Source: Favolaschia claudopus (lineage: Eukaryota; Basidiomycota; Agaricomycetes; Agaricales; Mycenaceae). Taken from it: DNA of 64,000 bases. The notes under the pieces are model-generated. The model saw only the letters and a list, made by a program, of their open reading frames with translations, searched no databases and was not told the DNA's origin. The stretch spans positions 186,001-250,000 of the forward strand of contig JAWWNJ010000193.1 in assembly GCA_037176885.1 (NCBI GenBank), in the 5' to 3' direction. A program made the translations under genes and the position numbers. Below, in pieces: positions 24,640 to 36,586 of this stretch. Within the stretch, counting starts at the first letter, position 1; each line of letters begins with the position of its first letter.

Positions 24640-25016
24640 CCGACTCTGTGCAACCCGAATGCGGCGTTCGGAGTTCGAGGATGCTCGAAAATACGATAAA
24701 ACGACGCAGCAATGAATGAAAACGTTGAAAAGAAAAGATGTCCATCGAGATATCACCTCAATCTCCCTTGATTGAGCAATCCTTTCGTAAGTTCGTCAAA
24801 AAATCGAATCAAACCAGAATGAAGGTTCGACGCGTCGTTGACTCCGTTGTTCATAGCGACAAACCAAAGAATCGTGATATAATCAATGATAAATCATAAG
24901 CAAAGGCAACGAGTCCCACGCGCTTTCTTACTCTTTCCACTGTGACTCAGTGAACTTGGGGCTTTCGAATCTATCCGTTCTTTCATTCAAGCGTCCATCT
25001 TCCTAGTCGAAAGCCC

Positions 25017-26162
25017 ATGCTGCAGCCTCTGGAACTGGATCGCACCTTGGTGGCAGAGACAGATGCGCAAGTCCGCGAAATCGAGTCCCAAATATCGAAG
25101 CTTGAGGAGCAAGTCGCAGCCCTCAAGGGCTCGATCTCTGTGCTACATGCCGCCAAGGAGCCTGCGCAGCAGCGTCTAGATTCATACAAGTACCCAGTCT
25201 CGAGTCTAGCAAACGAAATCATCACGGATATCTTCTTACATTTCCTACCGACCTACCCAGAACCTCCGCCGCTTCTCGGGCCCCTTTCTCCCACTGTCCT
25301 CACACATATCTGCCGCCAGTGGCGAGAGATTGCGCTCACCACGCCTCTACTTTGGAGGGCAATTGATTTGAGGACCCCGCGTCTTTCTGTGACAGCGGCA
25401 GCCTCGTTGGCTCCCTTATGGCTGGAAAGATCAGGATGTTTGCCGCTCTCCATTCGCGCCACTGACGCTGGCGGCTTTTCATCCGTTCTTCACAATCTCA
25501 TTCCTCATCGCGCTCGTTTGGAGCTGCTTGACTTGAAACTGAGAGATGTCAAGGGCTCGGCGAAAGTGCTAGATGGGCCATCCCCACTCCTGCGTACCCT
25601 GAATATTTCGCTCAGCGAAGGCGGTCTTTCCCCGCCGCTCCTTCTCCCGGGCCGCAATTTGCCACGTCTGTGCACTGTCGTCTTGTTCGAGGACCAATCC
25701 TCACCCAGCTTCACTCTGCCCTGGTCACAATTGACCACCCTCACGCTGAGTCTGGACTTTGCGAACTGCATCTCCGTTTTACGGCAGACACAGACCCTGG
25801 TTAACTGTTACCTCGAGATATGGGGTACCCAAATCCCCAACAACCAGCTCGCTGACCTCCCCTTGTTGTGTTTGAAATCGTTGGTGCTCGGGCTATATGG
25901 CAGCGCCTGTGTACAGCTCCTCGGGCTCCTCATTACCCCGGCTCTCCGTCGCCTCGAGCTTCGAGAAGACTGCCTGGACACAACGGACCCCATCGGCTCC
26001 CTCAATTCCTTCATCTTGAAATCTGGATGTACGCTTGACGAGCTGCGAATTGCCAAAGCATCCGTTCATGCGGATGTTTATTACAAGGCGTTTCCCTCGA
26101 TTTCTGTTGCGGTGCTGCGTAGCGTCGAGAAACCGTATCTTGCTCATCACTGTTTTAGATAA
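25017..26162 (+). CDS. F-box protein with LRR-like C-terminus (1)
   Basis: Single exon, 381 aa. The N-terminal 40 residues form a coiled coil (ESQISKLEEQVAALKGSI), followed by 'YPVSSLANEIITDIFLHFL', the F-box-like segment. The rest is leucine-rich and fits irregular LRRs. By family it would be a substrate receptor of an SCF (Skp1-Cullin-F-box) ubiquitin ligase, with unknown target. Its closest relative in the window is the protein encoded at 51081..52184, which shares start, coiled coil, F-box and the C-terminal 'AFPSI'. The start ATG is fixed by that similarity. Confidence 0.85.
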   Translation: MLQPLELDRTLVAETDAQVREIESQISKLEEQVAALKGSISVLHAAKEPAQQRLDSYKYPVSSLANEIITDIFLHFLPTYPEPPPLLGPLSPTVLTHICRQWREIALTTPLLWRAIDLRTPRLSVTAAASLAPLWLERSGCLPLSIRATDAGGFSSVLHNLIPHRARLELLDLKLRDVKGSAKVLDGPSPLLRTLNISLSEGGLSPPLLLPGRNLPRLCTVVLFEDQSSPSFTLPWSQLTTLTLSLDFANCISVLRQTQTLVNCYLEIWGTQIPNNQLADLPLLCLKSLVLGLYGSACVQLLGLLITPALRRLELREDCLDTTDPIGSLNSFILKSGCTLDELRIAKASVHADVYYKAFPSISVAVLRSVEKPYLAHHCFR

Positions 26163-26890
26163 CGACGATTATACTAGTAGAGTTGACGACACTTGTCCAC
26201 AAGTCCCTAGTTGGAGCCTAGCTAGCGACGATGTGATCGTACGATTGCGCCAGGCTCCAGCTGCCAGCTGCGCATCGCGTCCCGCAATCGACTGATTGAA
26301 CTCTCGTGGCACTGTGCACCAATGGACGACGAAGGAACGCCTGGAAGAAGTTGATTGTCACGGTGGCAAAACTTGGAAAACCTGAAGGCACCGAAGTACG
26401 CCAACGAGTGTACACAGCTTTAATAGCTACATATATTGATTGCAATGCCCATGGTACCAAACTAAAATCAATACAGAAGCAGGTCCATGGAAAGAATGTC
26501 TAAAACCACTATAATCACCGCCAAGCAGCCAAAGTTCATAATAATATGTCGAGCGCACAAGACTACATGTAAAGTGTCGAGTGAAATGGCCAACGTACCA
26601 AGGGTTCTCGACGACGATTAAGTTTTAAAGATCGAATGGCGCGCAAGGCGGGAAGAAGGGCAAAAACGAAAGAACATGCAAAGGATGAGCCGGGCCAAGG
26701 AGCCTGGGCTCGCAAGCACGGGTATATCAAATTTACATTACTTAGTTGCTTATCGGTCAGAGAGCGTATATGAGGGGGTGAATAAATGCAACAGAAGTCT
26801 TAAGATGGATGGGAATGATAAACTGGGGTATGAGACCTACGGAGGGGTCGTCAGTTATGCAGCGTCGTCTGGTAGAGTGTACGACGGACC

Positions 26891-28817
26891 TTAGACGGCC
26901 ATCGCGGTATACCCAGTTGCGTCCACTGAGGACACTCTTTTTGCGGCCAAGAAGGACGACACGGATTCCTCCGCCTTGCGCATGCAGTCGATGGGTATCA
27001 AGCCTACACTGGGCTTGCCGTCCTCAGCCTTCGCTTTGCCCTTGCCCATGCCAACGTGCTCGATCATAGCCCAGCCGTCATCGTAGACGGCCAACACCTT
27101 CACCTTGTCGCCCGCAAGGACGGTCATCTCATCCTGCAGCGTCTGCTCGAACGGCCGCCAGATGGTCTCGACCGCATCGAACTCGGCAGTCGCAGTGCTT
27201 GCAGCGATAGGTACAGAGAAGGCGTCGGCGAAGGGATTTTCTGAATATGTAGCGGTGTGGGGCGGACTCGGCACGAGGGTTTCGGTAATTTGAGGGACCA
27301 CCATCTCGGTGGCTGTTGGGTGAGGGGAAGGTGTGCCGAAGGTCCAGTTGCTGGAGCGATTTTCGCGAGGGGGCGCGGGGAAGGCGAAGGATTCGGTGGG
27401 AGAGAAGGGGCGCACGGACATGGGGGTGGAGGCCTCGGGTGTGAGCAACTGGTGGTTCGATGCGCCGGTTTCGCGGTCATAGCTAAGGTATTGAGCACTC
27501 GTGTTGCTACCCGTCGATGAACGACGATTGGCATCGGAGTAGATGTTGGAGTTTTCAATGGATACGAGGAGGGGGATGGGAAGGGAGGGAGAATTAGGTG
27601 CGATGGGGGAGATCGGAGATAGTGGTTGGCCATTTCCTGAACTGCTGAGATCGCCTTTGGGAACGGTGGCAGGTCCGCCGCGGATCTCTACCATGGCCGG
27701 CAGCGCGGGAGGGTTATCATCGAAAGTGATAGAGAACTCGCCTGTAAAAATATTGAGTACCCATTTAGCTCGAAAAATAAGATCGAGGCGTACTGTGGTC
27801 AAAGGTAGTACCAAAGCTAGAACGTATGCTCCTAGCTGATGAGGCGTTGCCAATAGTCGCATCACCGCTCTCGCGACCAGACCACGTATCGGACTGGGCA
27901 CCAGAGGCAACGACGCTCGACCACCACCGTTTTCTGGCAGCACGTTTGTTGACCGCACGCCTGCGGATGCAGAAGACAAGGAGGAAAATGAGCGCGAAGC
28001 CGCCAAGAACGCCAATGATAGCCCCAACGTATGTGGGGACACCGTGCTTCCCAGATGAGCCGCTGGGCGCTGGTGTATTGTTCGATCCATCACCGCCGTT
28101 TCCAGCAGCGCCGGTCTGCGTCGTACTGCTGGTATGCGTGGGAATACCATTGGGGTACGTCACGCTGCCAATGACGGTCATGGTCTTGCCGCCAGTTACG
28201 ACGACGCTGGTGGGACCGGTGGGAAGAGGATCATCATCTTTACCACCTGGGGTCTGCCCCGCGGCGGCCAGAACACCACCCGTACCGGAGTGGGAGGGGT
28301 TCGACGAATCATCCGAATTGTTGCTGCCTGCAGCTCCGGAAGGTTCGGACCCTGACCCAGTGGCGCTGTGAGACGGCGAACCGTTGGGAGTACCGTTGTT
28401 TGACGATCCTTCGGAAGAGCCTGAACCTGAAGATCCAGAGCCATTTGATGATCCAGAGTTTCCTGTATCACCAGAACCATTGCCAGAGCCGTTGCCCGAA
28501 CCTGAGCCTGATCCCGTGTTTCCACCGCTGGAACCGCCGCCGCTGGAGCTACCACCACCCGAACCACTACCAGAGCCAGCAGTACTGGAAGGTCCCGGGT
28601 TGCTAGCTGTTGTCGAAGGAGTCGACGGAGTAGTTGTGTGGGTAGTCGTAGCGGTGTTTCCTGTCAGTAGATTGCCGAGTCCATCTAGTATGGGTACGGT
28701 GACGGGTAGACCAAGGAGACCTCGTTCTTCGGGTGCGAGAAGGCTATCGCGCGCAAGGACTCCTGCTCGAATGGAATCACGACGAGCACGATGGCGAGAA
28801 TTGCGAGGAGAATGCAT
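26891..28817 (-). CDS. Mucin-like membrane protein with SH3 domain
   Basis: Model complement(join(26891..27741, 27812..28817)), one 70-nt intron, 618 aa. Residues about 55-255 are a low-complexity Ser/Gly/Thr region (likely O-glycosylated ectodomain). A membrane helix follows at about 262-284 ('YVGAIIGVLGGFALIFLLVF'), then a basic stop-transfer 'IRRRAVNKRAARKR'. The cytoplasmic part carries Ser/Pro-rich sequence and, near the end (about 526-585), an SH3 domain: 'RPFEQTLQDEMTVLAGDKV', 'DDGWAMIE' and 'GLIPIDCM'. No cleavable signal peptide is evident at the chosen start. The layout is that of yeast Fus1 and related fungal surface sensors that recruit signalling or fusion machinery. That role is inferred from architecture only. 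Confidence 0.85.
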
Positions 28818-31173
28818 GATAAATCGTGGCGGATTTGAGGGTTAGGCCAGTGTGCTGGATTGGCGTTAAACGAATGTGGAGGTCGCGCAGAGGCGACAGT
28901 CGGAAGGGAACCCAAGCGTTTGTGGTGGGAGGAGGGAGAGAGCGAATGCCGTTCTCCCGGCAAAAAACCGGCAAACAGATTTTCTCTCATCAGAGATTCA
29001 GAATATAAGTCGCCGAAAGGAGATGGAAGCGCAATATTTCGATCAGTGATATCGACGTTCCTATTTGTCTGCAATAGATCGATGGTTCTCTGCACACAAT
29101 TCGCAGATACCGGGAACAAAACAATTATCTTCTTGCTCTTGCGCTCCTTGCAAAAGATTCGTTTGCGTACAATCCACAAGTCAAGCAGCAAAAGATGCAT
29201 CTGAATGACGTCGAGGACCGTGTGGGTCGGCTAAGTGGCAACACGTAACTAAGGTTACCGTATAAATGAGAACAAGGCACAAGAGAATATCCACCGAAGC
29301 GGAGAAAACCTTATTCTGAGTTGCGTTATCTGTACGAACGATTGGGGAAATATGCCCCGACAAGAACACTAAGAGGCGAAATATAAGAGCAAGGACGAAC
29401 GATAGATCAGGTTTTTTACCAGATCGAGAACGACAGCGATGCAGAGGAGCTGTCGAACTGCAATCCTCCTGTTTTCAGATTCAGACATATGCATTGGATT
29501 TGTAGAATGTCCCGCGGAGCCAAAAAAAACAAGTCTTTCTTGGTGGGATTGTTAGGGTGGGATACTGGGCTCGGTGCGTCCCTTGTCCGGGAGACGCCTG
29601 GAGACGCTCTGAAACCGTTCCAAAACCCCCCGAGTTCCATGCGCAAGGGCAAACATCGTGATTCGTAGGCAAGGGCACGCATCAGTTCGGGCTTTCGGCT
29701 TTGCGTTTTCACACCTCTTGCCCCCAATGAGGACAGCGCATCAAAAGATGCTCCATAGCGCCAAGGTATCTCGCAGCGACAATCCTGCGATAAGCAGCGT
29801 CGATGCTCGAAAGGCTTGAACGACGTCGCTAGCGATAAGTTGTCTGGCTTTTGAATGACTGTCAGCGTGGAGGGTGTATGGCGGACAACATTTGCACTCG
29901 ACCTCAAATGGAAAAACAAGGGCGGTCATTGGAAGGCTCTCAAACGAATAAGAAATACAAGACATTGGGATGCTGTGGGAAGGACCCATTGTCTTCGTCG
30001 TGTCGCCCGCCATTGAAACTTGCTTCCTGGCGGACCGAATGACCTGAGTATCGCACGAATCTACACGATGGCAGAAGGTGGCAGTTGCCGATAATAGATC
30101 GAAGAGGTCCGTGCGAGCGCTATATTCAGCCCTCACCCAATGAGAAAGTTGCGCGACAATCGGCTGCGGGTAGCGAGTGGGCAGCGGGTGCTACAGCCAA
30201 GGGCAGCAAAACTTGTCGGAGAGGTATATTTGTGGAGTGGTATATTTGTACTGTGGCAGTCGTAGGTTTGAAGACCAGCGACGCTAGCTAAAAATGCGGC
30301 GGTCAGCAAGGAAGAACTAATAATGGTAAGTAAGGACGAGGCTTACAGGAGGCGGAGATTCGAGGTTCTAATGGGAATCTCCGGCGAGGGAGTCCTGGCG
30401 AATTTCCTCCGTGGGATCGAAGATCTACCGCTACAACTTGATTCTTTCAACGATTCAGAGGAGAACTAGTCACTGCCAGGATTATTTTTACAGACGCAGC
30501 CCAGAAGTCGGAGCGATTTGGAACTTAGGAAAAACCCCTTCCATACAGATCGGCGATAGCGGCCACAGTTATTGGAACGTGGGCGGTTTCAAGTTGCTCG
30601 AAGACCGATCAAGACCCAGAAAGACAGCTATGTCGTGGGGAGTCAGGAGAGGTTTCATGGTCGTATCTGTTCATTTTTCGTAAGCTGTAGGGATTTTAGG
30701 TGTGCGCACGAACCGTGGATGCATAGTCCCATTCGCCGATGATTGCTGTCGCAATAATTATAGCTATGGACACCGAACGGAGGGGTGAAATGACATCGAG
30801 TAAAGCATAACGCCGGATCACACACCTCTGGGAATTCACGACAATCTTTGTTTTAATTCTTGTGCGTTCACTCCAAGCAATCAAACTTGATCGAAGCCTT
30901 GCTACGCACGGGCCTGTGTGGACCGAAGCACAGGAGGCAAGCAGCGAGACGGTGTCAACAAATTGAACTCTGAATTCTGCTCAGCGACACTCAGCAAAAA
31001 TGATGAGGCCAGACAGCAACTCGGTACCAAGATAAATATGAAATCGATAGCCAGAGTATCAGACTCAAAGCTCGCTGCGTGCAATTTACAATAGCGCTAC
31101 GTCGAGCCTGTCCGCGTTCAGACTGAGAATAGCTGCTTCCGCGTCTGGTGACACTAGCTTGAACTGAGACGGC
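28818..31173. other. Intergenic, no supported gene
   Basis: Upstream of the SH3 gene. Two overlapping minus-strand ORFs (29416..29919 and 29741..30136) have no domain and no clear splice chain. Nothing else is recognised. Confidence 0.4.
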
Positions 31174-31815
31174 TTAATCCAGATTCAGAGCATTTTCAGG
31201 GATGCTAAGAATCGGAATGGTATACTGCGTAGCTTGACCCTCTCCGTCCTTGCCTGGTTGAATTGGTGACGCGCCGCCCACTCCACCGATACCTTCTGCA
31301 AAATTCTCATAAGTAAGCACTCATTGCAACGGCGCGAAATCGAATCAGCATGCTTGCCTTCTATGTGGCCGAAGACTCTGTTCAAATGTTCCAGAGGGAG
31401 ATCAGGCAGCGAAACACCCTCGCCAACCCCACCAGCTCCGCCCATTAGTCCACCCGCTCCCCCTGCGCCTCCTCGGCCACCTACCCCATGTGCAATGATT
31501 AGTACATGTCAAGCATATGATAGTCAAGGGATATTAACCTGCCGCTTGAATCAAAAAACGAGGTTTTGAATCAGGTGTGTCGCTGACGAGGGAATCTTGG
31601 AGGAAGTCATTTAGCTGTAAGTGTTGTTTCATTCCGACTTACCTCGATGCTTGGTCAAATCTAAAAATCGCAAGTCCGGCTCGCCGCCCTTCCCACCCGC
31701 CCCGCCGTGTCGCTCGCCTTTTCCGCCCGCTCCTCCGATTCCGCCTGGAGTCGGAGCGTTGGTTTGAAAAGCGAGTTAGACGACGGATAAACTGCTCACC
31801 ACTTATGTGCATCAT
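31174..31815 (-). CDS. Small glycine-rich protein, five exons
   Basis: Model complement(join(31174..31295, 31358..31480, 31539..31595, 31643..31744, 31800..31815)), 139 aa. The first exon is only 16 nt (MMHIS plus one base). The protein alternates GGxGG repeats ('GGIGGAGGKGERHGGAGGKG', 'GGRGGAGGAGGLMGGAGGVG') with short non-glycine segments, ending 'IPENALNLD'. The fourth intron uses a GC donor (AAG|GCAAGC) with an AG acceptor; the other three are GT-AG. Every junction restores the glycine repeat frame, which is the main evidence that the gene is real. There is no signal peptide. Function unknown. A 3-kb mobile element lies about 180 bp upstream of its start codon. Confidence 0.72.
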
Positions 31816-34266
31816 GATGAGTATATGAAGAACTAGTCGATGGAATGAGCGAGAGAAACAGTGTGGGTCGTGGTGGACCCGCTTGAGTGATAGTAAGATC
31901 GCATCTTCTCAAGCTCAACAGGTCAACGTTCAACGTTGATGAAAAGCCCGAAAAGCGCCGTGACATAAACTCGTCACATCAATATGCCGTTTTATCAGCA
32001 TCAGCAATCCCTGGGTTTTGCCGTAGAAGCCGGTACTAGCCGGTAGCAACCATAGCTCCAGGCCAACTTACGTAGCTGTATGTAGCTCCGCGGTTTCTCT
32101 GTAGTTCTCTGTAGAAACGGGGCGGCCGTATAGTTCTCCGTAGGAGTCTGTAGGATGCCATGCATTTATTCCTTGACCCGGACACCCATTGCCGTCCACG
32201 CGGCGAGGCGCCGCCACCGCCGTGTCGCGGAGTCGTCACACTTTGAAAATCGAAGTCAGAACTCAGCTGTAAATTTCGAGTCCCTGTTTTGGTCAATAAA
32301 GGATTCATTCATTCCAAGATTCATTCAACGTAAGTAAGTACAAGATGTGGTTTGCATACAATGACTCTATCCCGCAGTTCAGCGGTCATAGATGGATCCC
32401 CGCTGGCATGGGATTTGCGTCCGATTTATTCAGCATATCAAGAAAAAAACTAGACTAAAACTAGACTACATTCTACATAGTTCCACCTTCGCGGTCAAAT
32501 GAGTTGGGGACTCGGCGCCAACAGCGCGGCAGCTGATTCGAGCAGTTAGATTTCGACTGAATTAGTGCGAGTCAAAACCTTACGATATATTGAAGCGGTT
32601 TTGTCGGAACGAGTCGGGAAGGAGCACAACGGCGCCGACGGCGCTGTATCTGAATTGCTGTGTAAGTAAATTTCAATTGGTTCTGGATCATGCGAGGGAA
32701 GCGGGTGTGTTGTTGGCGGGGATTCGGACGGCGGTGTGGAGAGGCGAGAGTTCTGGTTTAGAGGGTGTCGAGGGCGGGCGCTGTGATATCGAGTACATGA
32801 CATGTAGTTTACTTGATGAGCGGAAAGAGGCGAGGTAGGGCGGATGGGCAGGCAGTGCGCATGCATGGTGTTCTTGAGGGGGTCGACTGTGTGGAGTGGG
32901 CGGCATATAGTCGGTGCGCCGAATGAGTCGGAGTCGAAAATGGGTGGGGGAGGTAACGTTGAGAACGGGGACAAAGAGGGGGGACAGCGTGGGCGGGTGG
33001 AATGACTTGAAGAAAAGTGGCGCGGAGACGTCGAATTGCATACTGAGGAAGACGTCGAGTCGATTTAGTCTGGAGGATCAGGGTGAAAGACGAAGGGACA
33101 CACCAAAAGCGGTCAGGGAGACCAGAGACCAGATACTCGCCCGCCTTGCATAGAAAACGCCGGGGAGATGTAGGTCGGTAAGCCACTCTGAGCAACGAAT
33201 CCATCCCAGACTTTGGGGCGGGAGCAAAGTCGATGGCTGAGCTTTGACAGTCTTCTCCTCATGGCCTTCTTGACATCTTCAGAGCGGAGGACGAGGGTTG
33301 CCACTGAGCCACAGAGCACCGGTAGTTGCGGATGTTAATGCAGAGGATGGGGCGGAAGCCGGCGGAGACAGTGAGAGTAGATCACGTCACGGACTTGAAG
33401 AAAATTTCCCCAAGTCCACAAATCAGTGACCGTCACAAGCACATGACTTCGTGACTTTGGTTCGAAACAAATATTTGTTCTCGCCTCTCTTCCTCTCCTT
33501 CCACCATCCCCACTCAATGTCGTCCTCGCGTCTTCCTCGCCGCTCAGTCCTCCGGCTGACTTAACTCCTACAGGTTCTCCTCTCTATATGGTCTCTTCTC
33601 ATCCTCGACGACGATATCTCAATCCCATTCAAGTCCACACTGTGGCGGCGAGCAAGATCTCGCGGGGAGTCGGAGTGGGTGGGTGGGTGGGTGGGTGCAG
33701 TACATATGTCCTTCAATTGGGTTAGTCTGTTTCTTTTGCGCTCGTCCTTCGTCGCGAGTGGCTGACGACGCTGCAACACACCGTTTGCGAGCAGGGAGAC
33801 ATTGTTTGTCGGCGTTGCCATCAACAGCCATCCTTTCTGCCGTCCTCACACACCCGCTCTTGCTCTTCCGCAGTCGAGTTGCGTCCGCTACGCCTTCTCT
33901 CTTTAAAGCTTGATGAATACTGACCTTCTTCTTTTTCACCCCGACTCTCTTCTCGACGCCCCGTCACCCAATCACCCCCGCCGCCGTCACTTTACCTTCA
34001 AGTCTTCTACTTACCGCACTCACCTGCTTCTTCCTCGATAACCGTCCTCAACGCCACCCAATCCCTCCTCTACCCACCTCCACCTCCAAGTCCGACCCGC
34101 GGAATCGACGCGTCAAGTATACGGCATCGACTACGATCCTTTCACGCGCCAACACCGCCGTCTAGCCACCCCACTCCCATCTCCTTTCCCATTCGTCAAG
34201 TAAAGTGGATAACCGACACTACGCTCCATCCCCGACACCTCTCAAATCAATCTCCCGCCACCCCGC

Positions 34267-34640
34267 ACTCGGACGGCGCTGATTTCGCCAAAACGCCCCC
34301 GCCGCGTTTCCTTCACGAACTGGTGAGTTTGTCCACCTGAATCAACGAACATAAATTCAAACCTGCCTTATTCTCCAGATTCCGCATCGACGCCGCTCCC
34401 GCCGCTCGCCCCAATTTTCGCACCACCGCCCGAATCCCCGCTAAATCACCATTCCGCCCCGCCCTCGACACTTCTACACCCCCACTCCCGCCTCTCCTCT
34501 CCAGTGTCCACCCCCGACAGCGCCGATTTCGCCGAAATGTGCGTGCGATGGCAACAAGTGGTAAGTTTGTCTTTTTGAATCGACGATGCATCGAAATTCA
34601 CCTTATTTTTTCCCTTCTCCAAATTCCGTGTTCCCCTGCG
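34267..34640 (+). repeat. Direct duplication inside the transposon
   Basis: Segments 34267-34394 and 34505-34640 are diverged direct copies, sharing 'GATTTCGCC' and 'TGGT(G/A)AGTTTGTC' at corresponding positions about 240 bp apart. Each contains a GT-AG-like intron pattern, so they may be remnants of transcribed cargo. Confidence 0.5.
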
Positions 34641-34832
34641 CAGCTGAATTTGGCGCGAGCAATCTATCCCTACTACCTTGTTTCATCGTTCTATACCATG
34701 TATATGTATTCCATAGCAATATATCCACTTTCCTGTCCTAGCTTCTAGCCTCTTCTAGCCCCCAATTGAGCTGCAATTTTTTTTTTTGGTATGGCGGCCC
34801 AAAACTACACGTACCTACAGTGTCCTACAGGA

Positions 34833-34908
34833 CTTCTACAGAGGCCTATGTAAATTTAGCCGTTTCTACAGAGGCCTATGTAAATTTAGCTGTTTCTACA
34901 CACGCCTA
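34833..34908 (+). repeat. 30-bp tandem repeat in the transposon right end
   Basis: Two adjacent 30-bp units (34833-34862, 34863-34892) differ at one position, followed by a partial third unit to 34908. Each unit starts with TTCTACA(G), the subterminal motif of the element. Confidence 0.75.
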
Positions 34909-35149
34909 TCAACACGGGGGCCTTTCTACAGTTGCTACGATGACTACAGGTGCTACAGTGCGCTACATAGGACTCCATAGGGGGCCCAGGTATTGCTGAT
35001 GCAGTTTGTCCCGAACTCTCATGAACTCGCTTGAAGTTGACGCAAACAGTTGAAATCGCTAGGCGACAGCAGAATTTTTGGCTCAAAATTATTCTAGCAC
35101 AGAACTGAGTATCTTAACCGCTCGCTCGACGCTCAAGCCCAAGCATTGG

Positions 35150-35570
35150 ATCATTGAAACTGGAACACGGTCACCACTCCTCGTCGCATACTTATATTCC
35201 GAAGGCAGCAGGCTCGAAACCTGTCTCATGGATCTCATATGCATCAGGGTACCATCGATGGTATGGGCCACACTTTCAGGCGTTCACTGGCATTTCCAAA
35301 TCTCGTCAAGTCTATCGGCTTGCCGCACTGGATTGGAAGCGCAAAATTGAAGTTGTGAACCTCGCAACATTCTCAATCTCGAAACCTCAACGTCATCAGC
35401 TTCGGATCTTGATACACACGCAAGACTTATACGCTAAAAATTTCCCCAATGTGTCTATCGCCGACCCAGTCGTAGTTCTCTCAACCGAGCCGCTAATTGC
35501 ACACACGGATTCAACGCGGAGAAGAACACCCAGCTTTCATCCGTGAGGTGGTCTGTGGGGAAGCGCTTTT
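35150..35570 (+). pseudogene. Possible C2-domain fragment
   Basis: The plus frame from about 35154 reads 'HQLRILIHTQDLYAKN' followed by 'DPVVVLS', which resembles the first strands of a C2 domain (calcium/phospholipid-binding fold). The frame stops at 35546 and no further domain follows. It may be a gene fragment; a chance resemblance is also possible. Confidence 0.2.
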
Positions 35571-36586
35571 CATTAGCTGCAGCCCTATCTCCAGTGAGCC
35601 TGCGTAAGAGGTTCTGGGTCCTTCTTGACCTTCTTGGGAATCCGGATACACCGCTGTCCTTCCCTTACACCGACGATAATCGATTCTCGTACTCAACAAG
35701 AGTGCAGCCAAACCAAAAACTCCCTCCTGTCAACACTCCGACAGCTCGCCAAGTCGCATTCTTGCTTTGTTGTCGTTCCTTCTCCTGCAAGCTCGGGAAA
35801 AATCATCCGGATACTATCAATCACCCGGTCTATTCTGGCATGCCTCGAGGTGGATCGTGGGTATTGACATCGGCTAGAGACACAAGTCTCTCCTAGAGTT
35901 TGGCGACCACTGAGAGAAAGTGGTGGCGGCTGCCCACCAATGCTCAGGGAACCCGTGGTCAGACCAAAAATTGGCAACTGCCATTCTGGAGTCTGTCACT
36001 CTCATCTGAATTGCGCAGAGTTCCCTGTCCCTCATGTTTTGCCGGCTATAGCTTGGGGGAATAATGTTCAGAGAGTTCTCCCGCGTGACTTTCTGTTCTC
36101 CATATTCCTTTTTCGTTCCATAGGCGCTTATTCTACGCTACGTAGCGCTCCCTGAGTCATGCCATCCTTCGTTCGACGATCTATTCAAACTGGCCCTTTT
36201 AATTTTTATAAAATTTCAGCGTGGCGGTAAACGAATCCCACAAGCTCGGAATAGCGCAGGGAAGGCTAGATCGATTTGCTTGGCTTATCTGCAGCCCTCA
36301 TCATCGCAATTCATACAGGCGCCCACAAAGTCAAGTGTCCACGTGTGGTTCAGAAGCAATAGACCTCATGTCAGCCGGGTTTTCTACCGTGTCCACCGCC
36401 ACAGGTGGGGTTTAAACTGGGCCCACTGTGGATTTGGGGAGGTCTGGAGGTGCCAGGACACAACTCTCGATCCCTTTAACGACCAGTATCGCGCTTTCAC
36501 TCCAACTTCTGCCATCGCTGCCCCACATTCTCGTTACAATAAAAAAAACACTCGATACCTCATAAACCTCCTAATCGCCAATCGTC
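35571..36586. other. Intergenic, nothing recognised
   Basis: Short ORFs only. This includes the presumed promoter of the DUF6699-like gene; a poly-A run at 36541-36548 lies just upstream of its start. Confidence 0.4.

Larger units (their letters stand above)
31999..35001. mobile_element. Non-autonomous DNA transposon with terminal repeats
   Basis: A 17-bp terminal inverted repeat, CATCAGCAATCCCTGGG at 31999-32015, pairs with 34985-35001 (reverse complement differs at one base). Both ends are flanked by CAG (31996-31998, 35002-35004), a possible 3-bp target duplication. Inside the left end (32020-32160) there are about eight NNGTAG motifs, mostly CTGTAG/CCGTAG. Inside the right end (34805-34975) there are about ten CTAC motifs in the opposite orientation. 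Subterminal short-repeat arrays of this kind are typical of cut-and-paste DNA transposons, where they bind transposase. No transposase ORF is visible, so the copy is non-autonomous. The superfamily cannot be assigned from these data. Confidence 0.6.

Noticed and set aside
27826..28845. Long plus-strand ORFs opposite the SH3 gene
   Set aside because: Shadow frames of the Ser/Gly repeat region; Pro/Glu-rich composition is the complement of the repeat.
28685..29200. 171-codon minus ORF overlapping the start of the SH3 membrane gene, as its signal-peptide exon
   Set aside because: It contains a hydrophobic run, but no splice pair joins it in frame to the Ser/Gly-rich ectodomain.
32546..33204. 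Overlapping Pro-rich minus ORFs inside the transposon as a transposase
   Set aside because: Low-complexity translations without DDE/D-type or other transposase motifs; three frames are equally open.
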